Positions 52,471-64,000 of a DNA stretch of 64,000 bases are shown here, piece by piece (position 1 is the first letter of the stretch; each line of letters starts with the position of its first letter). Both the position numbers and the translations under genes were made by a program. The stretch lies in NCBI RefSeq assembly GCF_028769735.1, contig NC_088178.1:24254357-24318356 (forward strand), in the 5' to 3' direction. The stretch is from Zonotrichia leucophrys gambelii. Its lineage: Eukaryota; Chordata; Aves; Passeriformes; Passerellidae. Under the pieces are notes generated by a model. That model had not been told where the DNA came from. It saw nothing but the letters and a program-made list of their open reading frames with translations, and did not search any database.

Positions 52471-52977
52471 AGGAGCAGGGACTCACCTGGGATCAGATTC
52501 TCCAGCTCTCACCCTGGCCTGCTGGCAAATTTGTCACCTGGGCTGATAGTTCCTGTAACTTCTTTCTCCAAGGTGACCAAAAACTGGTAATGAAGACAAA
52601 TAAAGACAAAAGATGGTCAGAGTACCGTGAATGTCACCCTCTTGTCACCTCACTGATAAACCACATCAGCTTGAAGTGTCAGAAAGGGGTTAGATGAGAA
52701 AGTGGCCACCTAATCCACATGGAGCCCAGGGTGTAATGCCTGCTCAAAAACCACCACAGCACACTGCTGCCATTTTTTGAGAAAGTGATCTCAAGGGAAT
52801 CATACTTTGCCAGCCAGATCACTACTAACATCATTATTAGTGATTTAACCCTGCAAGTACTGGGCAATTTTCTTTGAATCCATCACCAAACATATGATTA
52901 TATTAGAGAAAATGAGTCCTGACTCACATAGAGGTTCAGCTGACCTCTGTCTGGATGTTTCTGAGGAGGATAAGGCT

Positions 52978-53021
52978 GATAATCTACTGTTTTCTCCTAG
53001 AGGAGAAAACAGTAGATTATC
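52978..53021. repeat. Perfect inverted repeat: 21-bp arms, 2-bp loop
   Basis: The arms at 52978-52998 and 53001-53021 are exact reverse complements separated only by AG (52999-53000). The flanking bases do not pair (T at 52977, T at 53022), so the arm length is exactly 21. It does not sit in any recognised transposon or gene. A templated snap-back event during replication would produce such a structure. Confidence 0.95.
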
Positions 53022-55600
53022 TTTCTTTTTAACCTTTATCTTGCCACAGGAAAACAGAGTTGTTGGAAAACTTGACTTCAAAAGCCACTTTTGAAGAGGC
53101 AAAGGTTTTATCTTGTGAAACATTTTCAGGACAATTGCAGGCACTCCTGGAGGATCCTCCAGATTTGGGGGATCCAAATAGGCTCAACTGAGGTGCCTGC
53201 AACTTCATTACATCCCAGTGAGATATCATTTTTTTGCATAAAAGAGCTTCCTGCCCTCCTGTTTCTACTGTGGTGCACCACAAAGAAATCCAACAATCCA
53301 GGGTGCAATGCTCCAAAGTGTCAGAATTGTGCATCTGGATATTGCAGAACAGATATTGCAGGTAGAAGACATGGGAATGCTACAGCCAAGGTTAAAATCA
53401 TGTCTTGACTGCATTTTGACTGCACCCAGTTTGTACCAACAGCTCAACATGCTTACCTCTAAGTGCAGATAAAGAGAGAATTTGGTGACATCTTCACAGG
53501 GATAACACTGAAAACTGTTGCATCACAAGGCTCAGAAAAGGATGTCAGATAGGAAAACAGAAATCACCTCTTACAAAATCTTGATCTCTTCCTTAACTCT
53601 TTGTTTTTCTCAGTTTCTGAACTCAACAGCAACTACAACAATACTTGCTGTTCTTAAATTAATAGTTTCATTTAGTCCATCAAATGAGTTTTATTTTTAG
53701 TGCTGCTACTGCTTGTACTTAACTCTTGTTAAGGCTCATGGTACAAGGGTTCCTGACTATTCACTGAGTGACATGAAGGGACTTAGTGGTACAACTTCCA
53801 TTAACCTTGGTAGGATCCACACAGCTAAATCCCCACCCTGAATATTTACCCTCCATGGTCTCTGTCTCTTCTGGTCTGTATAAATTGCCTTGAAAAGGGA
53901 AATAAATAAATGCATCTATGCATCTATCTCCCAGTTTAAGCACAGGGAGCAGAGATTCAGCACATCTGAACTATGCTTGGATGGGTCCTGCCCCACAGCC
54001 CCTCACTGCCACACACACACCAGCACAAGAGGATTCTTCCAGCCACAGACAAGGAGCCATCATGTTCTGTGCTGTAGGAATTTCATTTAGAGCCATCACA
54101 AATGAATCAGGATCATGTGTAGGACCGGTGAGAGCCTGGGAGTTCAGCTCACATTCATGCAGGGGTTATTTGGTTCATACCAAGCCAGTGCCCCAGCACA
54201 GATCTCAGGGCATCAGCAGACATCAGCCAGTGTCAGCATCATGCACTGGGAGAGTCCAACAAAGAATTTCAGGCTTTACTTTTTGCCATACACATTGACT
54301 ATGAAGCAACCTCTGTATCCCAGAACCCCAACCTAACTAGAATTTGTAGTTCCACACACTGTAGTTTCAGGCAAATCTTCACTTCCCATGTCCAGGCCTT
54401 GCTGAGGTTGCCATGTGCTGTAAATCTGCTGCCACCCAAGTTCTCATCCACAACTTCAGCTGGTAATTCTGTGGTGTCCTTTAACTTGCTAGTCAAGGCA
54501 ACAAACATCTCCTATGAACCAGGCTCAATATTCCTAATGAAAAGCAAAGCTGCTCCTCTGCCAGTTGGAGCTCCTGCTGTTTTCATGGCCAGTTTAAGTA
54601 CATATTTTCTTCCCTCAAATTTAACTAGTTCTTTTCTTTCTTCACTCATCCTTCCCACAGCAAGCATGCACACAATTCAGTATCTATCCTTATGAAGAGA
54701 AAAATGATACTCATCTGGTCTTGACTTGAGCAGGCTCAGCAAGATTTCAGGCTGGGTGTTATGGCCTAAGGAGAAGAGCTGTGCAAGCCAGCTCCAGTTC
54801 TGGAAAGCTGTAAAGGTGTTTCAGCACACCATTCCACCTGAGCAAAGTATTTATGCACTGCAGGGTGCTTCAGTGGAGCTCCAGGGCTACTCTGAGGCTG
54901 CTATTTCCAGATTTGAGGGCACCATCTGGATGCAGGAGCTTGGGCAGGTGCTACCTCAAGGCTTTCTTTGCTGTACTTCAATACACAGAATAGACACCTC
55001 CCCACTTGTCAGGCTGGCTCTCCCCCTTGTCACCCTCTGTCCTTTCCAGCACCTGTTTCAGCTTGACTTTGTTTTCCTTGAAGGAAAATGATGAGAATTA
55101 TAAGGGTGAGATTGTCCTGAACTCATCAGTGTTTTGTACAATGGTCCTAATAATTCCCTCTTTCTGCTGGAAATACCTGTCTTAATGGATCCTGTGACCA
55201 CATATGGGGCTTCTGCCCATTCATGTTAATTTAATCTCTCCCATTGTTCATCAGAGCTCTTTTCCTGCCCTAACAGCCACTTCTTTTTTTGGAGCAGTGA
55301 CACAAATTATCATTAAGCAGGGCAATGCTCAAACCCTCAAGGGCTACAATTAGGTTTTAGGGTTCCGTGTGGGAGGACTGCACCAGAATACTATAATCCT
55401 TTCTTTATTCTTTAATGATCATTACACTCTCCATGTATTAATAAAACTTATTTCCTATCCTTCTGGATATGCAAGACAGAAGTAATTAAAACAAAAATTA
55501 AGAAGCTCTTGTTGTATATAACAACAACAAGGGTCCAAGCTCAGTTTTCAGCAGAGCTCCTACAGCTTGATCCTGTGGCCAAAAATGTCATTGAAAAATC
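53022..55600. other. Gene-poor tract, nothing recognised
   Basis: Ordinary low-GC sequence with scattered short open frames. No repeat family, coding exon or RNA gene was recognised. Confidence 0.5.
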
Positions 55601-56106
55601 TCATGGAATCACAGAATGCTTTGGGTTGGAAGGGACCCTAAAGATCATTTGGTTCCAACCCCTCTGCCCCAGGTAGGGGCACCTTCCACTAGACCAGGTT
55701 GATGAAATCCCCATCCAACCTGGCAGTGAACATTTCCAGGGATGGGAGATCCACAGCTTCTCTGGGCAACCTGTGCCAGGGCCTCCCAACCCTCACAGGG
55801 AAAAATTTATTCCCAATATCGAATGCAAGTCTACCATTTTCAATGTAGAGCCATTGCCATTTGTCTTGTGTCTCCAGACCTTTCTCCAAAGCCCTCTCCA
55901 GGTCTCTTGTAGCCACTTTAGACACAGGAAGGTGCTCTGAGACCTCCCTGGAGCTTTCTCTTCCCCAGACTGAGCAATCCCAACCCAGCCTTTCTCCATA
56001 GGAGAGATGCTCCAGCCCCTGGTGATCTTTGTGGTCTCCTCTGGACTCACTCCAGCAGTTCCTTGTCCTTCTGTGCCCTTCTCTCATGTTTTGGTGCCTC
56101 TGAGAG
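55601..56106 (-). mobile_element. CR1 LINE 3' end, minus strand
   Basis: The + strand reads the reverse complement of the CR1 terminus: 'ATGGAATCACAGAATGCTTT', GGGTTGGAAGGGACCCTAAA, 'CACCTTCCACTAGACCAGGT', 'GCTTCTCTGGGCAACCTGTG', then 'GAGATGCTCCAGCCCCTGGT' and 'CTCTGGACTCACTCCAGCAG' deeper in. It is well preserved over about 500 bp and 5'-truncated. The overlapping 132-aa minus-strand frame is just the element's UTR. Confidence 0.93.
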
Positions 56107-57735
56107 TTAAATTTCTGCCCATTTTTGTACAGCTCAACAAGGCTGGGAACAGAAATGCATGAACTTCAAAGTCAAAGATGGGAGGAGAGGAGTGTCCTAA
56201 AAAATGTGAAGCCCAAACTTATATGTTTCCAGTGATGAAAACTAATTATAAAATCAGAATGCATTACCATAATTGTTTATATCTGTGTTTTAAGGAATTT
56301 GCTGTCTTCTGAATCTAATAAACGAAGGAACTGAAGCTTGACTGCTACAACAGTTTTTAATCTGTTTGGAAATTAATCCAAACAATGAAGAAATGCTTTC
56401 CAGTACTACAAGAAAACGTTACAGTAAGGAAAGAAAATGGAAGGGAAAGAGAAACCTTTAAAAAAAGGGGGAAAGGAGAAACTAACAGAACATTTAATTA
56501 TTATCTGGGGATAATTAGGGGCAGAGTGTTGCTGCTTCTCCTGGAGGTAAGGTATTCCTCAAGCACCTGCTCATACCTCTGCAGCTGAGGCAGATCAATT
56601 CAAAGGATAAAACATCAGATAGAGAATAATTGCCTAAGAGCAGTCAAAGCAGACAGAGTTTTAGTATAACTATGTTTAGAATTAGCACAGATCCTTCATC
56701 CTATTCTTGGCCATAAAAGAGAAATTAGTCTGTTTCCCACATCTCTCACTTGTACAGCTGTTCACCTCATCACATTGTGCACAGAGTTGTTAGAGCTGCC
56801 GAAGATTAAACTAGTTTTTGGCAAAGATTGCAAGGTAGGCACTTTTCTGTCAGATGGGGAGTCTGTGTAGGAGGTTAATAATATCAGGCACACCCAATGA
56901 GAGCAGTCATGGCACAGAGGCCAATAAAAGCCCTAAAATCAACAGCACTTTTGAAATTCATCTCAACCCAATTTTTCACAGACATGGTCAGGAGGCTTTG
57001 GTTTGCTTCCTCATGAGAACCTGCTCCTATCACCTGAGCTCAGCTAATTTCTGTAGTTCAGGGTCAGCAAAGTCTCCAAGATCTGAATGAGCAAAGAGAG
57101 CAAATAAATGGTGTTTTTATCCCACTCATGACCTTCCAGGTGCCCACACAAATGCAGCAGTGGAGAGAAGCAGGCAGTTGTTAGTGTTGATACCTGTGTT
57201 ATACCTGTACAGGACATCAAAAGCCAGCTTTGGTTCCAATCTTTCCAGCAGGAGCAAGCCTGCTAATTTCATGGTGCTGAGTGTCACTGATCCCAGGCAT
57301 GGATGCTGTGGCTCTCAATCCAGTATTAACATCCACTTAATCACCAGCCAAAAACACTAAACTCAGCAGCTCCACACTGGAATATTGCAGGGAATGCTCC
57401 AGAAAAACTGCCTAAACAAAAGTTCTATCTCTGACTCAGAAACAAATCCTCTGACATTTTGTCTGCAGAAGCCAGCTAAAAATATCTTTTTAATCATAAT
57501 TTGGCCAAATTCATCTCTATCAAGGGTGAAACAGTGAGTGTCCAAGCCTTGCTGCAGAATGAATCTGTCAGAGGTGCAGCTGGGTGCCCAGCTGAGGCAG
57601 GGCTGGGTGCTGAAGGCAGAGCTCAGCTAGTTATCCACAAGGGAAGGGACAGTGGGGTGAATTTCTCACATCTTCTCAGCCATTGTAAAGAAGTTCTCTC
57701 CCTCTTCTCTTTTTGAGGATGAAAGTAGCATTTGT

Positions 57736-57778
57736 AGCTTGCTAAAAAAAAAAAAAAAAAAAAAAATGAAGCTTGCTA
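57736..57778. repeat. A23 tract flanked by 9-bp direct repeats
   Basis: AGCTTGCTA at 57736-57744 and again at 57770-57778 bracket a run of 23 A (57744-57766) plus TGA. The layout resembles a target-site duplication around an insertion that is nothing but a poly(A) tail, though local slippage could also give it. Confidence 0.85.
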
Positions 57779-59054
57779 GAGGACATTCTATTTCTAATGC
57801 AGCCTGTGTGCATCTCCCACATGTTCCTGAATTTTCTGTGGCAATAGGTGTTTGTTGTACTCCTGTATGGAATCTTAAATAGCTTTATAACACCATCTCC
57901 TCAGATGTCTCATTACTCCTAAAAACAATGTTGTGTTAGAAGTGCTTGCTTTCTTTCATTTTTGTTTCAAGATTTAAAAAGGCAGCTGCTAGAGATCGAT
58001 TTTCAGTTTTTATAATGCTCCACTCCTAAATAATACAGCATCATGTGCCTCTCAGATGGAGATCACAGTTTGCCTGCATGCTCAACCAAGCTGCTTTCCT
58101 TGGGAAAATATCACAGCTGGGATGTGACCTGTTTCAAATCCCATGCTATGGATCTAGGCTTGGATTTCATTTCTGCAGGAAAGCAGCCCACCTCAGTTTG
58201 TCAGCCCTTTGAGCAGGATTTACGCGTTACTCACTCAGGCCAAGCACCGTGTTAGCCCTCAATAATAATAATGAGTTGTGAAAGGAGTTCATAACTGGAT
58301 GTATGAGATAAAGAATATTTGAAGAGCAAAGGTTGACAATATTCTCAGGGATAATGGCATTATTTCAGGGAATCTCTCTAAGCAGCATGTCTGAGAGGAA
58401 TTTGTTCCCCACAGACCACAGTGCCAGCCTGCACCTACTTTATTTTCCCATAGAAAAATATTTTTCCCAAGAAACCAGCATTTCTTCTTCAAACCCTTTG
58501 GAGCCATAGACCTTTTGAACGCACATACTCCCAGAAGGAGTTTAGTACTCCAAATAAAATAAAGTAATTAAGCATAATAAAATAAAATATGAAGGTAACA
58601 AAGACTGATTAGCAATACCTACACAAACCTTGCTGTTTGAAAAGTGCTACAGATTTTGTTGTACACTCTTCCTGCTAGGACAAGTACTTTGTAAGTAATC
58701 ACAATTTTGCTGCCTCAGAGAACATGATTTCAGCTGCTTCCTGCTCAATAAAGTGAACATCAGGATCACAGTGGAAAAAAATTCAATCAGAAATCTCTCA
58801 ATATTCACAAATTTCTTCCAGGTGCTCTGCATAGCTGCTCACAGAGTATTCTGCATGCTTTAATGAACTGTTTGTTGTTGCTACAACAGGAAGCTCTGGT
58901 GTGAGGAAATGAACTCCCTGGCATGGGAAGCAGTACTCCTCTGACCTCTTGCAGCCTCTCCATTTTTGTATTCTCATCAAAAGATTTCTGCACTGAAATC
59001 AACCTGCACAAACTCAACGTGTTTGAATCATACATAGACATCAGCTTTTTTCCT

Positions 59055-59073
59055 CCCCCCCCCCCCCCCCCCC
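59055..59073. repeat. C19 homopolymer (G19 on the minus strand)
   Basis: Nineteen consecutive C preceded by TTTTTTCCT. The minus strand could fold as a G-quadruplex. Length is likely polymorphic or assembly-sensitive. Confidence 0.9.
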
Positions 59074-62000
59074 ATTTTCTTTTGTATATCTTCCTGTGCC
59101 TGTAAATGCCCAGGAAAACTGTAGAGTATATCCTTTTGGGTCCCAATTAAGATTCTGAACTGCTGTTCTCTGTATGATAACAACCTGAAGTGCTGACAAC
59201 ACGCTACCTGTCAACAGGCAAATGAAGGCCAACCATCTGTTCTACTATAAATTGTCTCCATTACTCTCAACTTGAAAATCTGCTTTAAAGACTCCCCAAT
59301 TATCCAGTAACCTGAGCCAAACGATGCAGTGTTATTTTAACTAAAATCGTCATTGTATACAAGAAAAATAAACATAAAAAGCTCTGAACAAAGAGAGACT
59401 TTTGAAAAGTTGGTTTATGTCTGATTTTGTGTGTACAGCTCTGATGTTTGTGCTGGAGCAGCTCAGAGTTGCAGAAGCAAAAAGTATCAGATTGCTGCTG
59501 GTAAATCCTGAATTTCAGTGGATAGGAAGCTGGCTATACCCTCCTACCCAGAAGCTTTTTCCTCAAACAGGTTTGGTTTGATTTTATTTCAGTTAAGCTG
59601 GGCTTGCATCTAGTCCCAGAATCTCCATGTCCAAAAGTAAAGATCAGCAAACCAAGCACTAAAGCAAGGGTTCAGCTTCTGCCTGCTTACCTGTCCATGG
59701 AACATTTCCTATTCCTCAGGCTGTCCTTGTATTGTTAGCTGGCTTCTTTCTTTGGGACATTCCCTGCTTGTTGAAACTCTGAAACCTCAATGGGAAGTTT
59801 AAAATGGGACCCAGTACAGAATTTATATTGTTATAAATGACAGATGCACTGGGCTGGTAACCTAACCCAGATTTCCCCTATTCAGTAACCAAAAACTTGC
59901 ACCAGCAGCTGGGGCAAGCAGGCCAGTCTTAAATGCTACTCAGGGGATTCATCTACTGATCACATCTACTAAACTACATGTAACAGCACTCAGATTTTGA
60001 AAACAGGACCCATTTACAGGATCCATTTTACTCACAGAGCCAAGAAGCTCAGCAGACTTCCTATGTACAAAGAAAATATATTTTACAATTGTCCACAGTT
60101 TTTAATGTCTAGAGATTACAGATAGCAAAGATATCATTGACTGAATGAAAAATTATAGAAAAGCACGTCGGCTTAGTTTGCAGATGCAAGAATTGGGATA
60201 TGGGATTCCAATGGAAAACCTGCAGGCATCTTCAGAACCATCTTAGGGTGCAGGTGGTAAATTGAAGATTCAAAGACAGCAAAGAAGAAATCCAAAACAG
60301 GGAGACAGAGGCATGTAAATGTTTTTGTCATTGAGGTGACTTTTACAAGGCCATTCACCTGTATAAGGCCCTATTGACAAGAAAATGGTTGCAATTTGCA
60401 GCACTTAAATGACACAGAAACACTCCAAAATACTTAGCAACGAAACAACAGTACTTGATCCCATGCTATGGACCCAGCAACATGAAATAACTGCTTTTTA
60501 TAAAGCCTTGTGTTGGAATAACACTTTGTGCTCCATGGTATTTACTAGGGAAGTGAAGCACAGAGAAAAATGACACAGTTGCCTTCATCATTAATGGCTT
60601 TTTGAAAATTCATATTTCTTCATTCATACAAAAGAAAGGCAGGAACTTATAGACTGTACCAGATATTTCCAAGAAATTCAGAAAATGAGGCAAAGGTAGA
60701 AAACGGAATAAATGGCTCCGAGTCATCAGTGTAACCATTGTAACACAAAAATGAATCAGATCATTCAACACAAGGTGCAGCCTTCAACAGGGAGACAAAT
60801 CTGTGCTTGTGTCATGACCCTTGAGATATTGTTTTCCATTTATGGACTTTATTTTTCCTCCTACAGATTTCTGTCGAAAGGAAAGTCTGCCTCCTGTTTT
60901 GATATACTAAATTGCTTTGGGTTTTGCTGTCTGGCTGACCTGATGGGAGTTTTGGGTTTTGGTTAGGTTTGTCATTCTCCTTTGCGAAATCTGCAGCCAA
61001 GATTTGGGTCCAGGGCAGTTGTGTTTGCCTTTGCACCAGCACCACCAGCCCGCGCTCGCTGCTGGCACTTACAACTTTCCACTGGTGCAGTAATCCTAGG
61101 AATCAACACACCCAAGTATTTCCAAAGAGCAGAACACAGAACTGTCTGCATTTCTGCCAGCTTCCTGTGGTATATAATCTGAAAATATGCAGATTGTGGA
61201 AATGGAGTTACCCGCTCTGGCAGCTATAGCCAGTGTGCATTCCATGAGTTTTGCTCACCCCCAGTGCAGTGGAGGATCTGTGGATCTATGCACACACACC
61301 TGGGCCTCTGAGCACCTCCCTGCAGTCTGGAAATGCTCAGTGAATGGTCAGGCAGCACAAGCTCTTTAACTAGGTGACTCACTGAAGAGCTGATCCACCT
61401 CCAAATAAATGCTGTTACTAACCTGAGCCAAATTGGAACAATATCACATTATCTTAAATTTAGAATTACGCCTGAAACAAATCTGGAGATAACACAGGAA
61501 ATCTATCTTATTAAATTTGTACCAAAGTCCCAAACCAAGGACTATTTTACATTATGGAAGAGAAGGCATCTGAAGAGCACCATTTCTCAATGTCACAAAC
61601 CAAAATAATGCTAAATCAGGCACCAAATGTGGCCCAGGTTGGTCCTCACAGCCAAACCTCTGCGCTATTTCACACTAACATTCAATAGTCACATCTCTAA
61701 TCATCAACTATTTGGAGATTTGGGGCAGGGGGAGGCTCTCCAAAGACAAAAGTCTAAACAAATAAAGCCAAGAACTTGTTTGCATCACACAATTGCTCAT
61801 TCTGTGAACTCAACTACCTCGTTTCTTGTTGCTTCAGTCAGGAACAGCTCACAAAGGACCTGGGTACCACCTTCTAAACAAGTATGTCAAAACAGCAATC
61901 CAGCAAAAAGTGAAATACCTGATATATAAATACCTATTAATGTAATGTACAGTAGGGGAAGGAGGAAATGTATATTCAACTATGTGACAGGTATTTCAAA

Positions 62001-62419
62001 GCACCACATAATTAGCTTTGTTTAGTTATTTTAATTTTGTTTTTATTGGCAAGATGCAGCATAAAAAATCCACTAATTAGATAGGAAGTTCCCCTAAAGA
62101 CATCTATCAACGGTTTCTATTAATACAGGCAACTGTGAGTAAGTAGGTAGGATGGAAAAACATTCAAAACCAACTTTTAGTTAATTAAATTGAGGTCTGG
62201 ATGCAAAATACTTTTCCCCCATCAACAAATGTTCAGTCGCATTTCTTAGAAAATTGGTGTGAAAAATAATCCTAAATCTGAGGAACCTGTCAGAATTTTG
62301 ATTTCCATCTACTCTGTTTCTCATCACTTCTACACAGTAACACCAAGTATATTATCTCTATGGCTTGCTGAGCTCCACAGAAAAATCCACCACCCCCAGA
62401 AGTAAGAGCTGTGTATTCA

Positions 62420-62740
62420 CCAATTAATGTTAGGGGTTTTTTGTTATTTTTTTATTTTTGTTGAGGTTGGGATACCAGGTATTTGAGATGACAGCCTGTG
62501 TTTAGGTTCAGATGTTTATTTTTTTAATTTTTGCTATAGTTCTACAGTAGTGAGTTTTGTAGTTTTTTATTAATAAGGTATAAAATGGTTGACTATTTTT
62601 TGTTATAAGGTTTTTAAAGGTTAAATTATTTAATTAAAAAACGATACTTACATTATTTTTATTTTTAACTTAATAATTAATTATTCAAAGTCTGCAATGA
62701 GGATATTTTTGTTTAATTACAAAATAAACTTAACTTGCTT
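62420..62740. repeat. Very T-rich low-complexity block
   Basis: T runs and TTATTT motifs dominate, with almost no C. It could be the degraded end of a transposon, but I could not name one. Confidence 0.45.
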
Positions 62741-64000
62741 AAACTTATGAAGAAGAGGGGTGTTGGATGTGTAGGGTGGTAGAACTTTTTTAACACTTGC
62801 ACTCCTTTGCCTTACATAGTTGCAGATTAATAATAATGTAAGTACCACCAACTGCTGAGTCTGGGTTCTCTTAGACAGAAAGCTCTGATTTATTTTTTTT
62901 TTCCTTGTCTTGGCTAAAAAATATACAGAGACATTTTATGGTACTCAGGCTGGCCAGCAATTGGCCATGTTGCCATCTGAGGGTTGCTGGTCAGGTGAGG
63001 TTCAGTGGCACAGGGATGCATCAACAGCCTCCAAGGAAGGATTTCCATTGGGTGGGTTTCAGAAATACAACCTGGAGACAGTGTACTCTGGGTCTGATGG
63101 TGCCACAGAGCAGCAGGGAGGAAGCAGGGCAGCAGGAGATGACTTAGCACATATTTATTGAATATTTGGAGTCTTTGCGCCGTTCTGCCAGGGCAGAAAG
63201 GGCAGAAATCAGCCACATCCTCTTTGCTGGGTAGGCTGGAGCATTCCTCAGTGGGGCCTTTGTGTGGAGCCTATGTAGGCACCTGGCATGGCATTAACAC
63301 CACATCTGGAGTGCACAGCTGCAATTTAACCCCCCCTGAGCTCACCTGGGGTGTTTGCTGTGTGTGCTGGGGGAGCAGGCAGGATGGGCATCACCTGCCA
63401 AGAGCAGAGGCAACATGGACAAACACCCAAGCAGCAGAGGAATTCATGGATTCCAGAGTCCCTCGAGCCTTGAGGCCAGGCTCTGGGTGAGCAGGCAGCC
63501 CTGCATGGAGTCTGGATCCATGTGGAAATCCGGGGAGTGTCTCCTTCCCGAGCCAGGCAGAGTCCAGCTGCTTGGGAGGGAAGGATGCGGAGCCACTTAG
63601 GAGAAATTGGCAAGGCAAGGTCTGCTGAAGGACAATCAAACAGAGCCTGATCTCCCTGCAGGTACCAAGAGGGGCAGGTGAATATCCAAGCTAGAAAAGA
63701 AGCCCTGCTTTAATTCCTACTGTACATAATGCAGGTAGCAGGAAAGGAGCAGCTGAGGAGTGAATTTGCTGAACAGATACAGCACGCAGCGCTCTGTGTA
63801 GCATTCCTCTTCACATTTAGAAAATAACTAGATCTCATGCTTATTTCCCTTCCCTTCTCTATATCTAAATTCATATTCTTTACCACCTGCGTGTGCAGAA
63901 TGGAATAAATAATGATTACCACTGTGATAGAGAACTCCTGCTAAAATCCCAGTAAGTCATCAAATGGTTGTTACGTACAAAGATAATGCACTCAATAGTG

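Larger units (their letters stand above)
56107..64000. other. Gene-poor tract to the right end, no gene seen
   Basis: Apart from the simple repeats listed separately (57.7, 59.06 and 62.4-62.8 kb) I recognise nothing. The G/C-richer stretch 62.9-63.65 kb has open frames on both strands without a recognisable domain. No DM-domain or other neighbouring gene appears before the window ends. Confidence 0.5.

Noticed and set aside
55689..56087. 132-aa minus-strand open frame
   Set aside because: It is the translated 3' UTR of a CR1 LINE, not a gene.
62420..62740. T-rich block as an LTR or DNA-transposon end
   Set aside because: Some strings felt familiar but no terminal repeats, TATA/poly(A) order or family consensus could be established.

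Overview
The window looks like avian nuclear DNA, probably from a passerine. It has intron-split coding sequence, CR1 LINE fragments with bird-type (ATTCTGTG)-like 3' tails, one compact endogenous-retrovirus LTR, no poly(A)-tailed SINEs, and a long low-GC gene-poor tract. The only protein-coding gene I can support is the 3' half of ELAVL4 (HuD, a neuronal ELAV-type RNA-binding protein) on the + strand. The assignment to ELAVL4 rather than ELAVL2 rests on the last exon ([34 protein letters not shown]) and on PLHHQAQRF in the hinge.

Layout. 1-5624 is the intron upstream of the first visible exon. Four coding exons follow: 5625-5778, 6128-6353, 7727-7765 and 11971-12298 (stop TGA at 12296-12298). 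They are 154, 226, 39 and 328 nt, 747 nt in all, and join in one frame to give 248 residues plus stop. They encode RRM2, the hinge (including a 39-nt cassette-type exon) and RRM3. The start codon and RRM1 lie outside the window on the left. The 3' UTR runs from 12299 to about 14740, with a perfect miR-375 8-mer 46 nt after the stop, an AU-rich nonamer, a Pumilio-type site and two or three poly(A) signals.

From about 14.75 kb to the right end (49 kb) I see no protein-coding gene. In mammals the ELAVL4-DMRTA2 interval is a large desert, and this tract would fit the equivalent place, but no neighbouring gene is visible to prove it. The tract holds CR1 fragments (26.6, 45.4, 46.9 and 55.6 kb), an older CR1/L3-clade reverse-transcriptase relic (34 kb), and a retroviral LTR at 46232-46755 followed by an 18-nt primer-binding site matching tRNA-Asn. 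It also has an isolated CpG-island-like block (32.28-32.82 kb), several motif-dense blocks that could be cis-regulatory, short tandem duplications, and a perfect 21-bp inverted repeat at 52978-53021.

The legible biology is post-transcriptional: ELAVL4 encodes an AU/U-rich RNA binder, and its own hinge exon is followed by U-rich intronic sequence while its own 3' UTR carries AU-rich and miR-375 sites. I found no operon-like or novel gene system. The best leads are the isolated CpG island, the palindrome-bearing block near 20.1 kb, the perfect hairpin and the tRNA-Asn-primed LTR.
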